The translations under genes and the position numbers were made by a program. Positions 1 to 5,079 of a stretch of DNA of 5,079 nt are shown piece by piece. Within the stretch, counting starts at the first letter, position 1. Every line of letters starts with the position of its first letter. The stretch covers positions 1-5,079 of the forward strand of contig JAEURL010000543.1 of assembly GCA_016789165.1 (NCBI GenBank), in the 5' to 3' direction. The DNA is from Anaerolineales bacterium (GTDB lineage: Bacteria; Chloroflexota; Anaerolineae; Anaerolineales; UBA6663). Under the pieces are notes generated by a model that ran no database searches, was not told the DNA's origin, and saw only the letters and a program-made list of their open reading frames with translations.

Positions 1-1233
1 GCCGGCGTCGAGAAGATGGTGCGGGTCTCGGTCGCGCAGAAGCGCAAGCTGACCGAGGGCGACAAGATGGCCGGCCGCCACGGCAACAAGGGCGTCATCT
101 CCAAGGTGGTGCCCATGGCCGATATGCCCTTCCTGGCCGACGGCACCCCGGTCGACATCATCCTCAACCCGCTGGGTGTGCCGGGCCGCATGAATATCGG
201 CCAGGTGCTGGAGACGCACCTGGGCTGGGCGGCCGAGCGCCTGGGCTTCCGGGCGGTCACGCCGGTCTTCGACGGTGCCTCCGAAGAGGAGATCGAAGCT
301 GAGCTGGCGCGCTCCTGGCTGATCGACCGCGCCTGGGCCGACATCGCCGACCGCGCCTGGAACTGGCTCAAGGACCAGAACTACGATCCCGAGAGCCTCG
401 AAGACGACGGCGAGGTGCGCCGGCTGTACATGGCCCAGTGGCTGCGCGGCAAGAAGTACAACCAGGATCTGCTGGCCACCAATGAGAAGTTCGCCCGGCG
501 GGCTGCCCTGCGGGAATGGCTGCGCGACCTGGGCTACGATCCGGACACGGTGCTGATCTTCGAAGATCATGCGCTGGCGGCCTCCACCCGCAAGCCGATG
601 GATCAGCAGATCATCGATATCTGTCTGCGGCTGTGGCTGCAGACGCACGGCCGGGACGCGGCCGCGCTGTCCGGCACGGAGCTGCGCCGGCTGACCGAGC
701 AGGTGTCCGTGGCCACGCATGACCCGTTGCCGATCCTGGGCAAGCAGGTGCTGTATGACGGCAAGAGCGGCCAGCGCTTTGACCAGCCGGTCACCATCGG
801 CGTGATCCATATGCTCAAGCTCGCCCACCTGGTGGAGGACAAGGTCCACGCCCGGTCCACTGGCCCGTACTCGCTGGTCACCCAGCAGCCGTTGGGCGGC
901 AAGGCCCAGTTCGGCGGCCAGCGCTTCGGTGAGATGGAGGTCTGGGCGCTGGAGGCTTATGGCGCCGCGCACACCCTGCAGGAGATGCTGACCGTCAAGT
1001 CGGACGACGTGCAGGGCCGCGTGAAGACCTACGAGTCCATCATCAAGGGCGAGCCGATCGAGGAGCCCGGCATCCCGGCGTCGTTCCGGGTGCTGGTCAA
1101 GGAACTGCAGAGTCTGGGCCTGGTGGTGGAAGCCGTCCAGGACAACGGCGAGGTCATTCGTTTTGGCAAGGACGAGGAGAAGAGCCGTACGCCGAAACCC
1201 GGCATCGGCTTGCTGAATTTGTACGAGGAATAA
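1..1233 (+). CDS. rpoB: DNA-directed RNA polymerase subunit beta, C-terminal part (5' end outside window)
   Basis: This is the last 410 codons of the beta subunit of bacterial RNA polymerase, which with beta' forms the catalytic core of transcription. The frame is open from base 1, so the gene begins upstream. Visible invariant blocks are GDKMAGRHGNKGV (codons 20-32), holding the two lysines matching E. coli K1065 and K1073 near the active site, then GVPGRMNIGQVLETHLG and PVFDGA (codons 88-93). Later come VLYDG and HARSTGPYSLVTQQPLGG, whose His at 847-849 matches E. coli H1237, then GEMEVWALEAYGAAHTLQEMLTVKSDD and the beta' anchoring C-terminus FRVLVKELQSLGLVVE. Between PVFDGA and GKQVLYDG lie about 153 residues. 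From memory Bacillus has about 20 and Thermus about 60 here, so this is a large expansion. It carries a recurring W-L motif. The TAA stop at 1231 is followed by non-coding DNA and then rpsL, not rpoC. Identity is very secure. Confidence 0.98.
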   Translation, partial: AGVEKMVRVSVAQKRKLTEGDKMAGRHGNKGVISKVVPMADMPFLADGTPVDIILNPLGVPGRMNIGQVLETHLGWAAERLGFRAVTPVFDGASEEEIEAELARSWLIDRAWADIADRAWNWLKDQNYDPESLEDDGEVRRLYMAQWLRGKKYNQDLLATNEKFARRAALREWLRDLGYDPDTVLIFEDHALAASTRKPMDQQIIDICLRLWLQTHGRDAAALSGTELRRLTEQVSVATHDPLPILGKQVLYDGKSGQRFDQPVTIGVIHMLKLAHLVEDKVHARSTGPYSLVTQQPLGGKAQFGGQRFGEMEVWALEAYGAAHTLQEMLTVKSDDVQGRVKTYESIIKGEPIEEPGIPASFRVLVKELQSLGLVVEAVQDNGEVIRFGKDEEKSRTPKPGIGLLNLYEE

Positions 1234-1254
1234 GGCCGCGGCCCGGCCGGCACC

Positions 1255-1283
1255 TTGACGCACCGATAGCGCTGTGTTACACT
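1255..1283 (+). promoter_or_regulatory. Sigma-70/SigA-type promoter for the str operon
   Basis: A -35 hexamer TTGACG (1255-1260, five of six consensus bases) is separated by exactly 17 bp from a -10 hexamer TACACT (1278-1283, four of six, including the key first T, A and last T). A TG dinucleotide at 1275-1276, one base before the -10, makes it an extended -10 promoter. Transcription should begin around 1288-1291, giving an rpsL leader of about 158 nt. The position, just after the rpoB stop and ahead of rpsL, fits a dedicated promoter for rpsL-rpsG-fusA-tuf. Read-through from rpoB may also contribute, since I see no convincing terminator between them. The sequence match is direct; activity is inferred. 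Confidence 0.8.
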
Positions 1284-1319
1284 TTCAGCCCTTGTGAGCC
1301 AATTCACACCATAGCGCTG
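1266..1319. repeat. 9-bp direct repeat ATAGCGCTG flanking the transcription start
   Basis: ATAGCGCTG occurs at 1266-1274, inside the promoter spacer, and again at 1311-1319, about 20 bp after the expected start. The copies are 45 bp apart, close to four helical turns, and each contains the self-complementary core AGCGCT. A further AGCGCTG is found in the fusA-tuf spacer (4615-4621). The pair could be operator half-sites or coincidence in GC-rich DNA. The second copy also forms one arm of a leader hairpin. Confidence 0.3.
1293..1308. promoter_or_regulatory. TGTGA-N6-TCACA dyad overlapping the expected transcription start
   Basis: A perfect 5-bp inverted repeat, TGTGA (1293-1297) and TCACA (1304-1308), is separated by six bases. 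It has the same form as the E. coli CRP consensus half-sites. It begins about 10 bp downstream of the -10 hexamer, at roughly +3 to +18, where a bound protein would normally block initiation. Candidate ligands are a CRP/FNR-family or LacI-family regulator. The same bases could instead fold as a small hairpin at the 5' end of the leader RNA. The symmetry is seen directly; the function is inferred. Confidence 0.4.
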
Positions 1320-1436
1320 CGGCGTCTGCCCGGCGCGGATAAATATTGGAAAATCGTCAGGCGAGGCCATCGCAGCAGATTGCGGTGGCCTCCCTTACTG
1401 CCCAACGCCGGAAATCGAGATCGCTGGTTTCACACT

Positions 1437-1442
1437 GGAGAG
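1437..1442 (+). promoter_or_regulatory. Ribosome binding site fixing the GTG start of rpsL
   Basis: GGAGAG lies five bases before GTG 1448 and supports that codon as the start. The reading frame stays open upstream to a TTG at 1346, but nothing resembling a Shine-Dalgarno precedes that position. Confidence 0.75.
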
Positions 1443-1447
1443 AACGC

Positions 1448-1888
1448 GTGCCGACCATCAACCAACTCGTCCGCAAAGGCCGTCAGGTTAAGAAGTCCAA
1501 GAGCAAGTCGCCGGCCCTGCAATTTTCGCTGAACACGCAGAAGCAGCGTCGGGTGGCGCAGCCCAAGGGCTCCCCGCAGAAGCGCGGCGTGTGCACGGTC
1601 GTGCGCACCCAGACGCCGAAGAAGCCGAACTCGGCGCTGCGCAAGGTGGCCCGCGTGCGCCTGACGAACGGTTTGGAAGTGACGGCCTATATCCCGGGCG
1701 AGGGGCACACCCTGCAGGAGCACTCGGTGGTGCTGGTGCGCGGCGGCCGCGTGAAAGACCTGCCGGGCGTGCGCTATCACATCGTGCGCGGCACCCTGGA
1801 CACCACTGGTGTGGACGCCCGGCGCCAGGGTCGGTCCAAGTATGGCAACAAGCGGCCCAAGGAAGCCAAGGCGCCGGCCAAGAAGTAG
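1448..1888 (+). CDS. rpsL: 30S ribosomal protein S12
   Basis: S12 (146 residues) sits at the decoding centre of the small subunit and controls accuracy of tRNA selection. The GTG start gives the typical N-terminus (M)PTINQLVRKGR. Diagnostic blocks are PQKRGVCTVVRTQTPKKPNSALRK (residues 43-66), EVTAYIPGEGHTLQEHS and RGGRVKDLPGVRYHIVRGTLDTTGV. The two lysines where streptomycin-resistance changes occur (E. coli K43 and K88, Met-counted) are both wild type here, as K58 and K103. D104 is the aspartate that is methylthiolated in many bacteria. The 15-residue shift relative to E. coli comes from a longer basic stretch at residues 17-42, as also found in Firmicutes-type S12. The C-terminus is extended by a Lys/Ala-rich tail. 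rpsG follows after 41 nt, consistent with one transcript. Confidence 0.98.
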   Translation: MPTINQLVRKGRQVKKSKSKSPALQFSLNTQKQRRVAQPKGSPQKRGVCTVVRTQTPKKPNSALRKVARVRLTNGLEVTAYIPGEGHTLQEHSVVLVRGGRVKDLPGVRYHIVRGTLDTTGVDARRQGRSKYGNKRPKEAKAPAKK

Positions 1889-1929
1889 CCGCAACCTGAG
1901 CGTCTGGGAAGTCAACGAGGAATTACGGC

Positions 1930-2400
1930 ATGCCACGACGATATCAACCGACCAAACGGCCGCTAACCGCCGACGTGCGCTATAACAGCGCGGCCGTCCA
2001 GGAATTTATCAACCGCATGATGCACAGCGGCAAGCGCAGCACGGCGACGCGCGTCATGTACGCGGCGCTGGCGCTGGCCGGCGAGCGCGCCAAGAAGGAC
2101 CCGGTGGAGGTCTTTGACGCCGCGCTGAAGAACGTCGGCCCGCTCATCGAGGTCAAGCCCCGCCGCGTTGGCGGCGCCACCTACCAGGTGCCGGTCGAGG
2201 TCAACCCCGAGCGGCGCCAGAGCCTGGCCATGCGCTGGCTCATCGCGGCGGCCCGCGCGCGCGGGGGCAAGTCGATGGCCGAGAAGCTGGCCGGGGAGTT
2301 CTTGGACGCTTCCAATAACACTGGCACAGCCATCAAGAAGCGGGAAGAGACGCACAAGATGGCCGAGGCCAACCGGGCCTTCGCCCACTACCGGTGGTAG
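1930..2400 (+). CDS. rpsG: 30S ribosomal protein S7
   Basis: S7 (156 residues, the usual bacterial length) is a primary binder of the 16S rRNA 3' domain. It organises the head of the small subunit and contacts E-site tRNA. The start at ATG 1930 is supported by GAGGA (1917-1921) eight bases upstream. Recognisable segments are the basic N-terminus MPRRYQPTKRPL, the YNSAAVQEFINRMMHSGKRSTA helix region, the beta-hairpin KPRRVGGATYQVPVEV (residues 76-91), RQSLAMRWLIAAARARGGKSMAEKLAGE, and the conserved end KREETHKMAEANRAFAHYRW. In E. coli S7 represses its own operon by binding the rpsL-rpsG gap. Here that gap is only 41 nt with no obvious structure, while the rpsG-fusA gap is longer and foldable, so any autoregulatory site may lie elsewhere. 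Confidence 0.98.
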   Translation: MPRRYQPTKRPLTADVRYNSAAVQEFINRMMHSGKRSTATRVMYAALALAGERAKKDPVEVFDAALKNVGPLIEVKPRRVGGATYQVPVEVNPERRQSLAMRWLIAAARARGGKSMAEKLAGEFLDASNNTGTAIKKREETHKMAEANRAFAHYRW

Positions 2401-2440
2401 ACCCGGTCCAGGACCCAAACGGTAGCGGTTGTCAGGGAGA

Positions 2441-2487
2441 GTCGCGCACGGAGTAACCCCGCGCAGTGGCCTGAGACCGCGCGCGGC
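2441..2487 (+). promoter_or_regulatory. GC-rich alternative hairpins in the rpsG-fusA spacer
   Basis: Within the 105-nt gap, 2441-2451 can pair with 2477-2487 (10 of 11 positions including one G-U, with a single A-C mismatch), enclosing a 25-nt loop. A competing stem pairs CCGCGC (2459-2464) with GCGCGG (2481-2486), so the two folds exclude each other. The structure ends 18 nt before the fusA start, and no U-run follows, so it is not a standard terminator. Possible roles are control of fusA translation, RNA processing or none. The pairing is read directly; a regulatory role is inferred. Confidence 0.35.
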
Positions 2488-2505
2488 AAATAAGAACTGA
2501 CAACC

Positions 2506-4587
2506 ATGGCGAACGATTATCCCCTCGAGAAAGTTAGGAACATCGGCATCATCGCCCATATTGATGCCGGTAAGACGACGACCACTGAGCGCGTCCTGTT
2601 CTACACGGGCAAGACCCACCGCATTGGCTCGGTGGACGACGGCACGACCGTCACCGATTGGATGGAGCAGGAGCGCGAACGCGGCATCACCATCGTCTCG
2701 GCGGCGGTGACGGCCGAGTGGCAAGGGCACAAGATCAATCTGATCGACACCCCCGGCCACATCGACTTCACGGCCGAGGTGCAGCGCTGCCTGCGCGTGC
2801 TGGACGGCGGCGTGGTGGTCTTTGACGCCGTCCAGGGCGTCGAGCCGCAGAGCGAGACCGTCTGGCGCCAGGCGGATCGGTACGGCGTCCCGCGCATCTG
2901 TTTCATCAATAAGATGGATCGCACGGGCGCCGACTTCTATAAGTCGGTGCAGTCGATCCGTGAGCGCCTGGGCGCCAACCCGATCCCGGTCCAGATGCCG
3001 GTTGGCCAGGAATCGTCCTTCCGCGGCGTAGTTGACCTGATCGACAGCCAGGCCATCTTCTGGCTGGACGACGTGGGCCGCAAGGTGGAGACGGTCTCGG
3101 TGCCGGCCGAATTGCAGGCGGCCGTGGCCGAGGCGCGCACCAAGCTGGTCGAGGCGGTGGCCGAGCTGGACGACGACCTGACCGTCAAATACCTGGAGGG
3201 CGAGACGATCACGCCCGACGAGCTGCGCCAGGCGCTGCGCAAGGGCACGCTGGCCGGCAAGTGCAACCCGGTCTTCTGCGGAGCGGCGCTCAAGAACAAG
3301 GGCGTTCAGCCGGTGCTGGACGGGGTGGTGACCTACCTGCCGTCGCCGCTGGATATCCCGGCCGTCAAGGGCACCGACCCGGACGACGAGGAAATCGTCG
3401 AGCGCCCGACTGATCCCAAGGCCCCGCTGGCGGCCCTGGTTTTCAAGATTGTGTCCGACCCGTACGTCGGCCGGCTGGCCTATTTCCGGGTTTATTCCGG
3501 CCGGCTGTCAGCCGGCTCGAGCGTCTTGAATTCCACCAAGGGCAAGAAAGAGCGCATCAGCCGCCTGATCCGGATGTACGCGGATCGGCGCGAAGAGATC
3601 GAATATGTCGAGGCCGGCGATATCGCCGCCGTGCTGGCGCTCAAAGACACCTTCACGGGCGAGACGCTGACCGACGCGAACAAGCCCGTCGTCTTGGAGA
3701 CGATCAGCTTCCCGGATCCGGTCATCGAACTGGCGGTCGAGCCCAAGACCACGGCCGACCAGGAGAAGATGAGCGAGGCCCTGCGCAAGCTGTCCGAGGA
3801 AGACCCGACCTTCCACGTTCGCTCGGACGAGGCCACCGGCCAGACCATTATCGCCGGCATGGGCGAACTGCACCTGGAGGTGCTGCTGGATCGGATGCTG
3901 CGCGAGTTCCGGGTGCAGGCCAACGTCGGCCGGCCGCGCGTGGCTTACAAAGAGTCCATCACGCGGCCCGTCGCCAAGGTGGACCTGAAATACGCCAAGC
4001 AGACCGGCGGCCACGGCCAGTACGGCCATGTGGTGCTCGCCATGGAGCCGGGCGAGCCCGGTTCGGGCATCGTCTTTGAAAACAAGATCATCGGCGGCGC
4101 CATCCCGAAAGAGTTCATCAACCCAATCGAGAAGGGCGTCCGCGAGGCCTCCGAATCCGGCGTGATCGGCGGGTATCCCGTGGTCGATATCAAGGTCACC
4201 TTGATCGACGGCTCTTCGCACGACGTTGACTCGAGCGAAATGGCCTTCAAGATCGCGGGCTCGATGGCTTTCAAAGAAGGCATGCAGAAGGGCGCGCCCG
4301 TGCTGCAAGAGCCGGTCATGAAGGTCGAAGTGATCGTGCCCGAGGAGTATATGGGCGACGTGTTGGGCGACCTATCGTCCCGGCGGGCGGCCATTGAGGG
4401 CATGGAGGCGCGGGCCAACGCCCAGGTCATCCGGTCGATGGTGCCGCTGGCCGAGATGTTTGGCTACGCCACCGATCTGCGCTCCAAGACCCAGGGGCGC
4501 GGCGTCTACACGATGGAGTTCCATCACTACCAGCAGCTGCCCGCGCACATGGCTGAAGAAGTGATGAAGGGCAGCAACAAGAAATAG
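2506..4587 (+). CDS. fusA: Elongation factor G
   Basis: EF-G is the cytosolic GTPase that drives tRNA-mRNA translocation and, with RRF, ribosome recycling. The 693-residue product is full length. The G domain shows the P-loop AHIDAGKT (17-24), switch I RGITI (59-63), DTPGH (81-85) with catalytic His85, NKMD (135-138) and CGAAL (258-262). Domain II follows from about 288 (APLAALVFKIVSDPYVGRL), domain III near 400-480 (EPKTTADQEKMSEAL, GMGELHLEVLLDRM), and domain IV near 481-605, with tip loop GGHGQYGHV (501-509) and HDVDSSE, where His572 matches E. coli H583. Domain V ends with GYATDLRSKTQGRG. These features assign canonical EF-G. The switch I run VDDGTTVTDWM differs from the common HDGAATMDWM type. 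An in-frame TAA at 2491 makes ATG 2506 the only sensible start, yet no clear Shine-Dalgarno precedes it, unlike the neighbouring genes. Confidence 0.98.
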   Translation: MANDYPLEKVRNIGIIAHIDAGKTTTTERVLFYTGKTHRIGSVDDGTTVTDWMEQERERGITIVSAAVTAEWQGHKINLIDTPGHIDFTAEVQRCLRVLDGGVVVFDAVQGVEPQSETVWRQADRYGVPRICFINKMDRTGADFYKSVQSIRERLGANPIPVQMPVGQESSFRGVVDLIDSQAIFWLDDVGRKVETVSVPAELQAAVAEARTKLVEAVAELDDDLTVKYLEGETITPDELRQALRKGTLAGKCNPVFCGAALKNKGVQPVLDGVVTYLPSPLDIPAVKGTDPDDEEIVERPTDPKAPLAALVFKIVSDPYVGRLAYFRVYSGRLSAGSSVLNSTKGKKERISRLIRMYADRREEIEYVEAGDIAAVLALKDTFTGETLTDANKPVVLETISFPDPVIELAVEPKTTADQEKMSEALRKLSEEDPTFHVRSDEATGQTIIAGMGELHLEVLLDRMLREFRVQANVGRPRVAYKESITRPVAKVDLKYAKQTGGHGQYGHVVLAMEPGEPGSGIVFENKIIGGAIPKEFINPIEKGVREASESGVIGGYPVVDIKVTLIDGSSHDVDSSEMAFKIAGSMAFKEGMQKGAPVLQEPVMKVEVIVPEEYMGDVLGDLSSRRAAIEGMEARANAQVIRSMVPLAEMFGYATDLRSKTQGRGVYTMEFHHYQQLPAHMAEEVMKGSNKK

Positions 4588-4602
4588 CACCTGATCCAGT
4601 CG

Positions 4603-4640
4603 GCGGATTGCGCCAGCGCTGTGAGGCGCCGGCCGTCCGC
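4603..4640 (+). promoter_or_regulatory. Hairpin immediately upstream of the tuf ribosome binding site
   Basis: In the 69-nt fusA-tuf gap an outer helix (4603-4608 with 4635-4640, six pairs including U-G) stacks on an inner helix (4610-4614 with 4625-4629, five pairs) across an asymmetric internal loop. A short TTTC and then the tuf Shine-Dalgarno GGAGGAG (4645-4651) follow directly. The U-run is too short for a confident terminator. The element could act as a weak attenuator, a processing site or an mRNA stabiliser between fusA and tuf. Confidence 0.3.
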
Positions 4641-4656
4641 TTTCGGAGGAGAAGAC

Positions 4657-5079
<423 letters not shown>

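Larger units (their letters stand above)
1290..1447 (+). promoter_or_regulatory. Structured 5' leader of rpsL
   Basis: Downstream of the promoter the transcript can fold into successive stem-loops. The first pairs 1314-1319 with 1331-1336 and continues 1321-1323 with 1328-1330 around a GUCU loop, with one bulge. The strongest pairs 1363-1374 with 1381-1392: 12 contiguous pairs including one U-G, and a six-base loop GCAGAU. A weaker one pairs 1411-1416 with 1426-1431. None is followed by a U-run, so these do not look like terminators. An AU-rich stretch (about 1339-1355) separates the first two. Ribosomal protein operons are often autoregulated through such leaders, but I recognise no known leader class. 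No credible leader peptide is present. Confidence 0.45.

Noticed and set aside
516..722. Short plus-strand open frames inside rpoB, rpsL, rpsG and fusA in alternative frames
   Set aside because: They lie wholly within conserved genes, have low-complexity composition and no family resemblance.
1234..1250. GC-rich palindromes (GGCCGCGGCC and CCGGCCGG) after the rpoB stop as a terminator
   Set aside because: The stem is short (GGCCG/CGGCC at best) and no U-run follows, so a rho-independent terminator cannot be supported.
1294..1314. Six-codon leader peptide GTG to TAG in the rpsL leader
   Set aside because: It starts almost at the transcription start, has no binding site and no run of regulatory codons.
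1317..1345. A second promoter using the AT-rich stretch GATAAATATT as -10
   Set aside because: The matching -35 position (CTGCGG) shares only two bases with consensus. The stretch is better read as an unpaired part of the leader.
1346..1447. In-frame N-terminal extension of S12 from a TTG at 1346
   Set aside because: It would add 34 residues absent from S12 proteins, has no Shine-Dalgarno, and overlaps the 12-bp leader hairpin. GTG 1448 gives the family's normal N-terminus with a good binding site.
2429..2457. Internal promoter before fusA (TTGTCA, 17 bp, AGTAAC)
   Set aside because: The -10 candidate matches only three positions and lacks the key first T, A and last T. Not supportable.
1963..2760. 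Long open frames on the minus strand opposite rpsG/fusA, and also opposite rpsL, fusA and tuf
   Set aside because: They are antisense shadows expected in GC-rich coding DNA. Their translations are Arg/Leu/Gly-rich with no recognisable domain, and the sense frames encode highly conserved proteins.

Overview
The window is a core-genome segment of a GC-rich bacterium. It carries the 3' end of rpoB followed by the str operon in the order rpoB(partial)-rpsL-rpsG-fusA-tuf(partial), all on the + strand. Phylum Chloroflexota (an uncultured Anaerolineae-like lineage) is the most likely source. This is inferred from the EF-Tu segment ending in VEVPAMVVYLNKVDMM, the EF-G switch I type and a lineage-style insertion in RpoB. 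It rests on remembered family patterns, not a search, at roughly 60-65% confidence.

Layout: positions 1-1233 encode the C-terminal third of the RNA polymerase beta subunit. Positions 1234-1447 (214 nt) form the largest non-coding stretch. It holds a convincing sigma-70/SigA-type promoter (-35 TTGACG, 17-bp spacer, extended -10 TACACT), a TGTGA-N6-TCACA dyad just at or after the expected transcription start, a 9-bp direct repeat and a leader of about 158 nt with successive stem-loops. Then come rpsL (S12, GTG start, 1448-1888), rpsG (S7, 1930-2400), a 105-nt GC-rich spacer with mutually exclusive hairpins and no good ribosome binding site for the next gene, fusA (EF-G, 2506-4587), a 69-nt spacer with a hairpin directly ahead of a strong Shine-Dalgarno, and the first 141 codons of tuf (EF-Tu), cut by the window edge.

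The genes share one job: transcription (RpoB), decoding fidelity and 30S assembly (S12, S7), aminoacyl-tRNA delivery (EF-Tu) and translocation (EF-G). rpsL appears to start its own transcription unit, and the short gaps suggest rpsL-rpsG-fusA-tuf are co-transcribed from 1255-1283. rpoC, which in most bacteria lies between rpoB and rpsL, is not there.

I see no mobile element, CRISPR array, tRNA or rRNA gene, and no new biological system. The points most worth a second look are: (1) an expanded RpoB region of about 150 residues with a recurring W-L motif; (2) the missing rpoC; (3) the promoter/dyad/structured-leader region before rpsL; (4) an abrupt change in codon choice at the start of tuf (8 of 8 glycines are GGG, against almost all GGC in the neighbours), together with an EF-1A-like GHRDY in place of GHADY.
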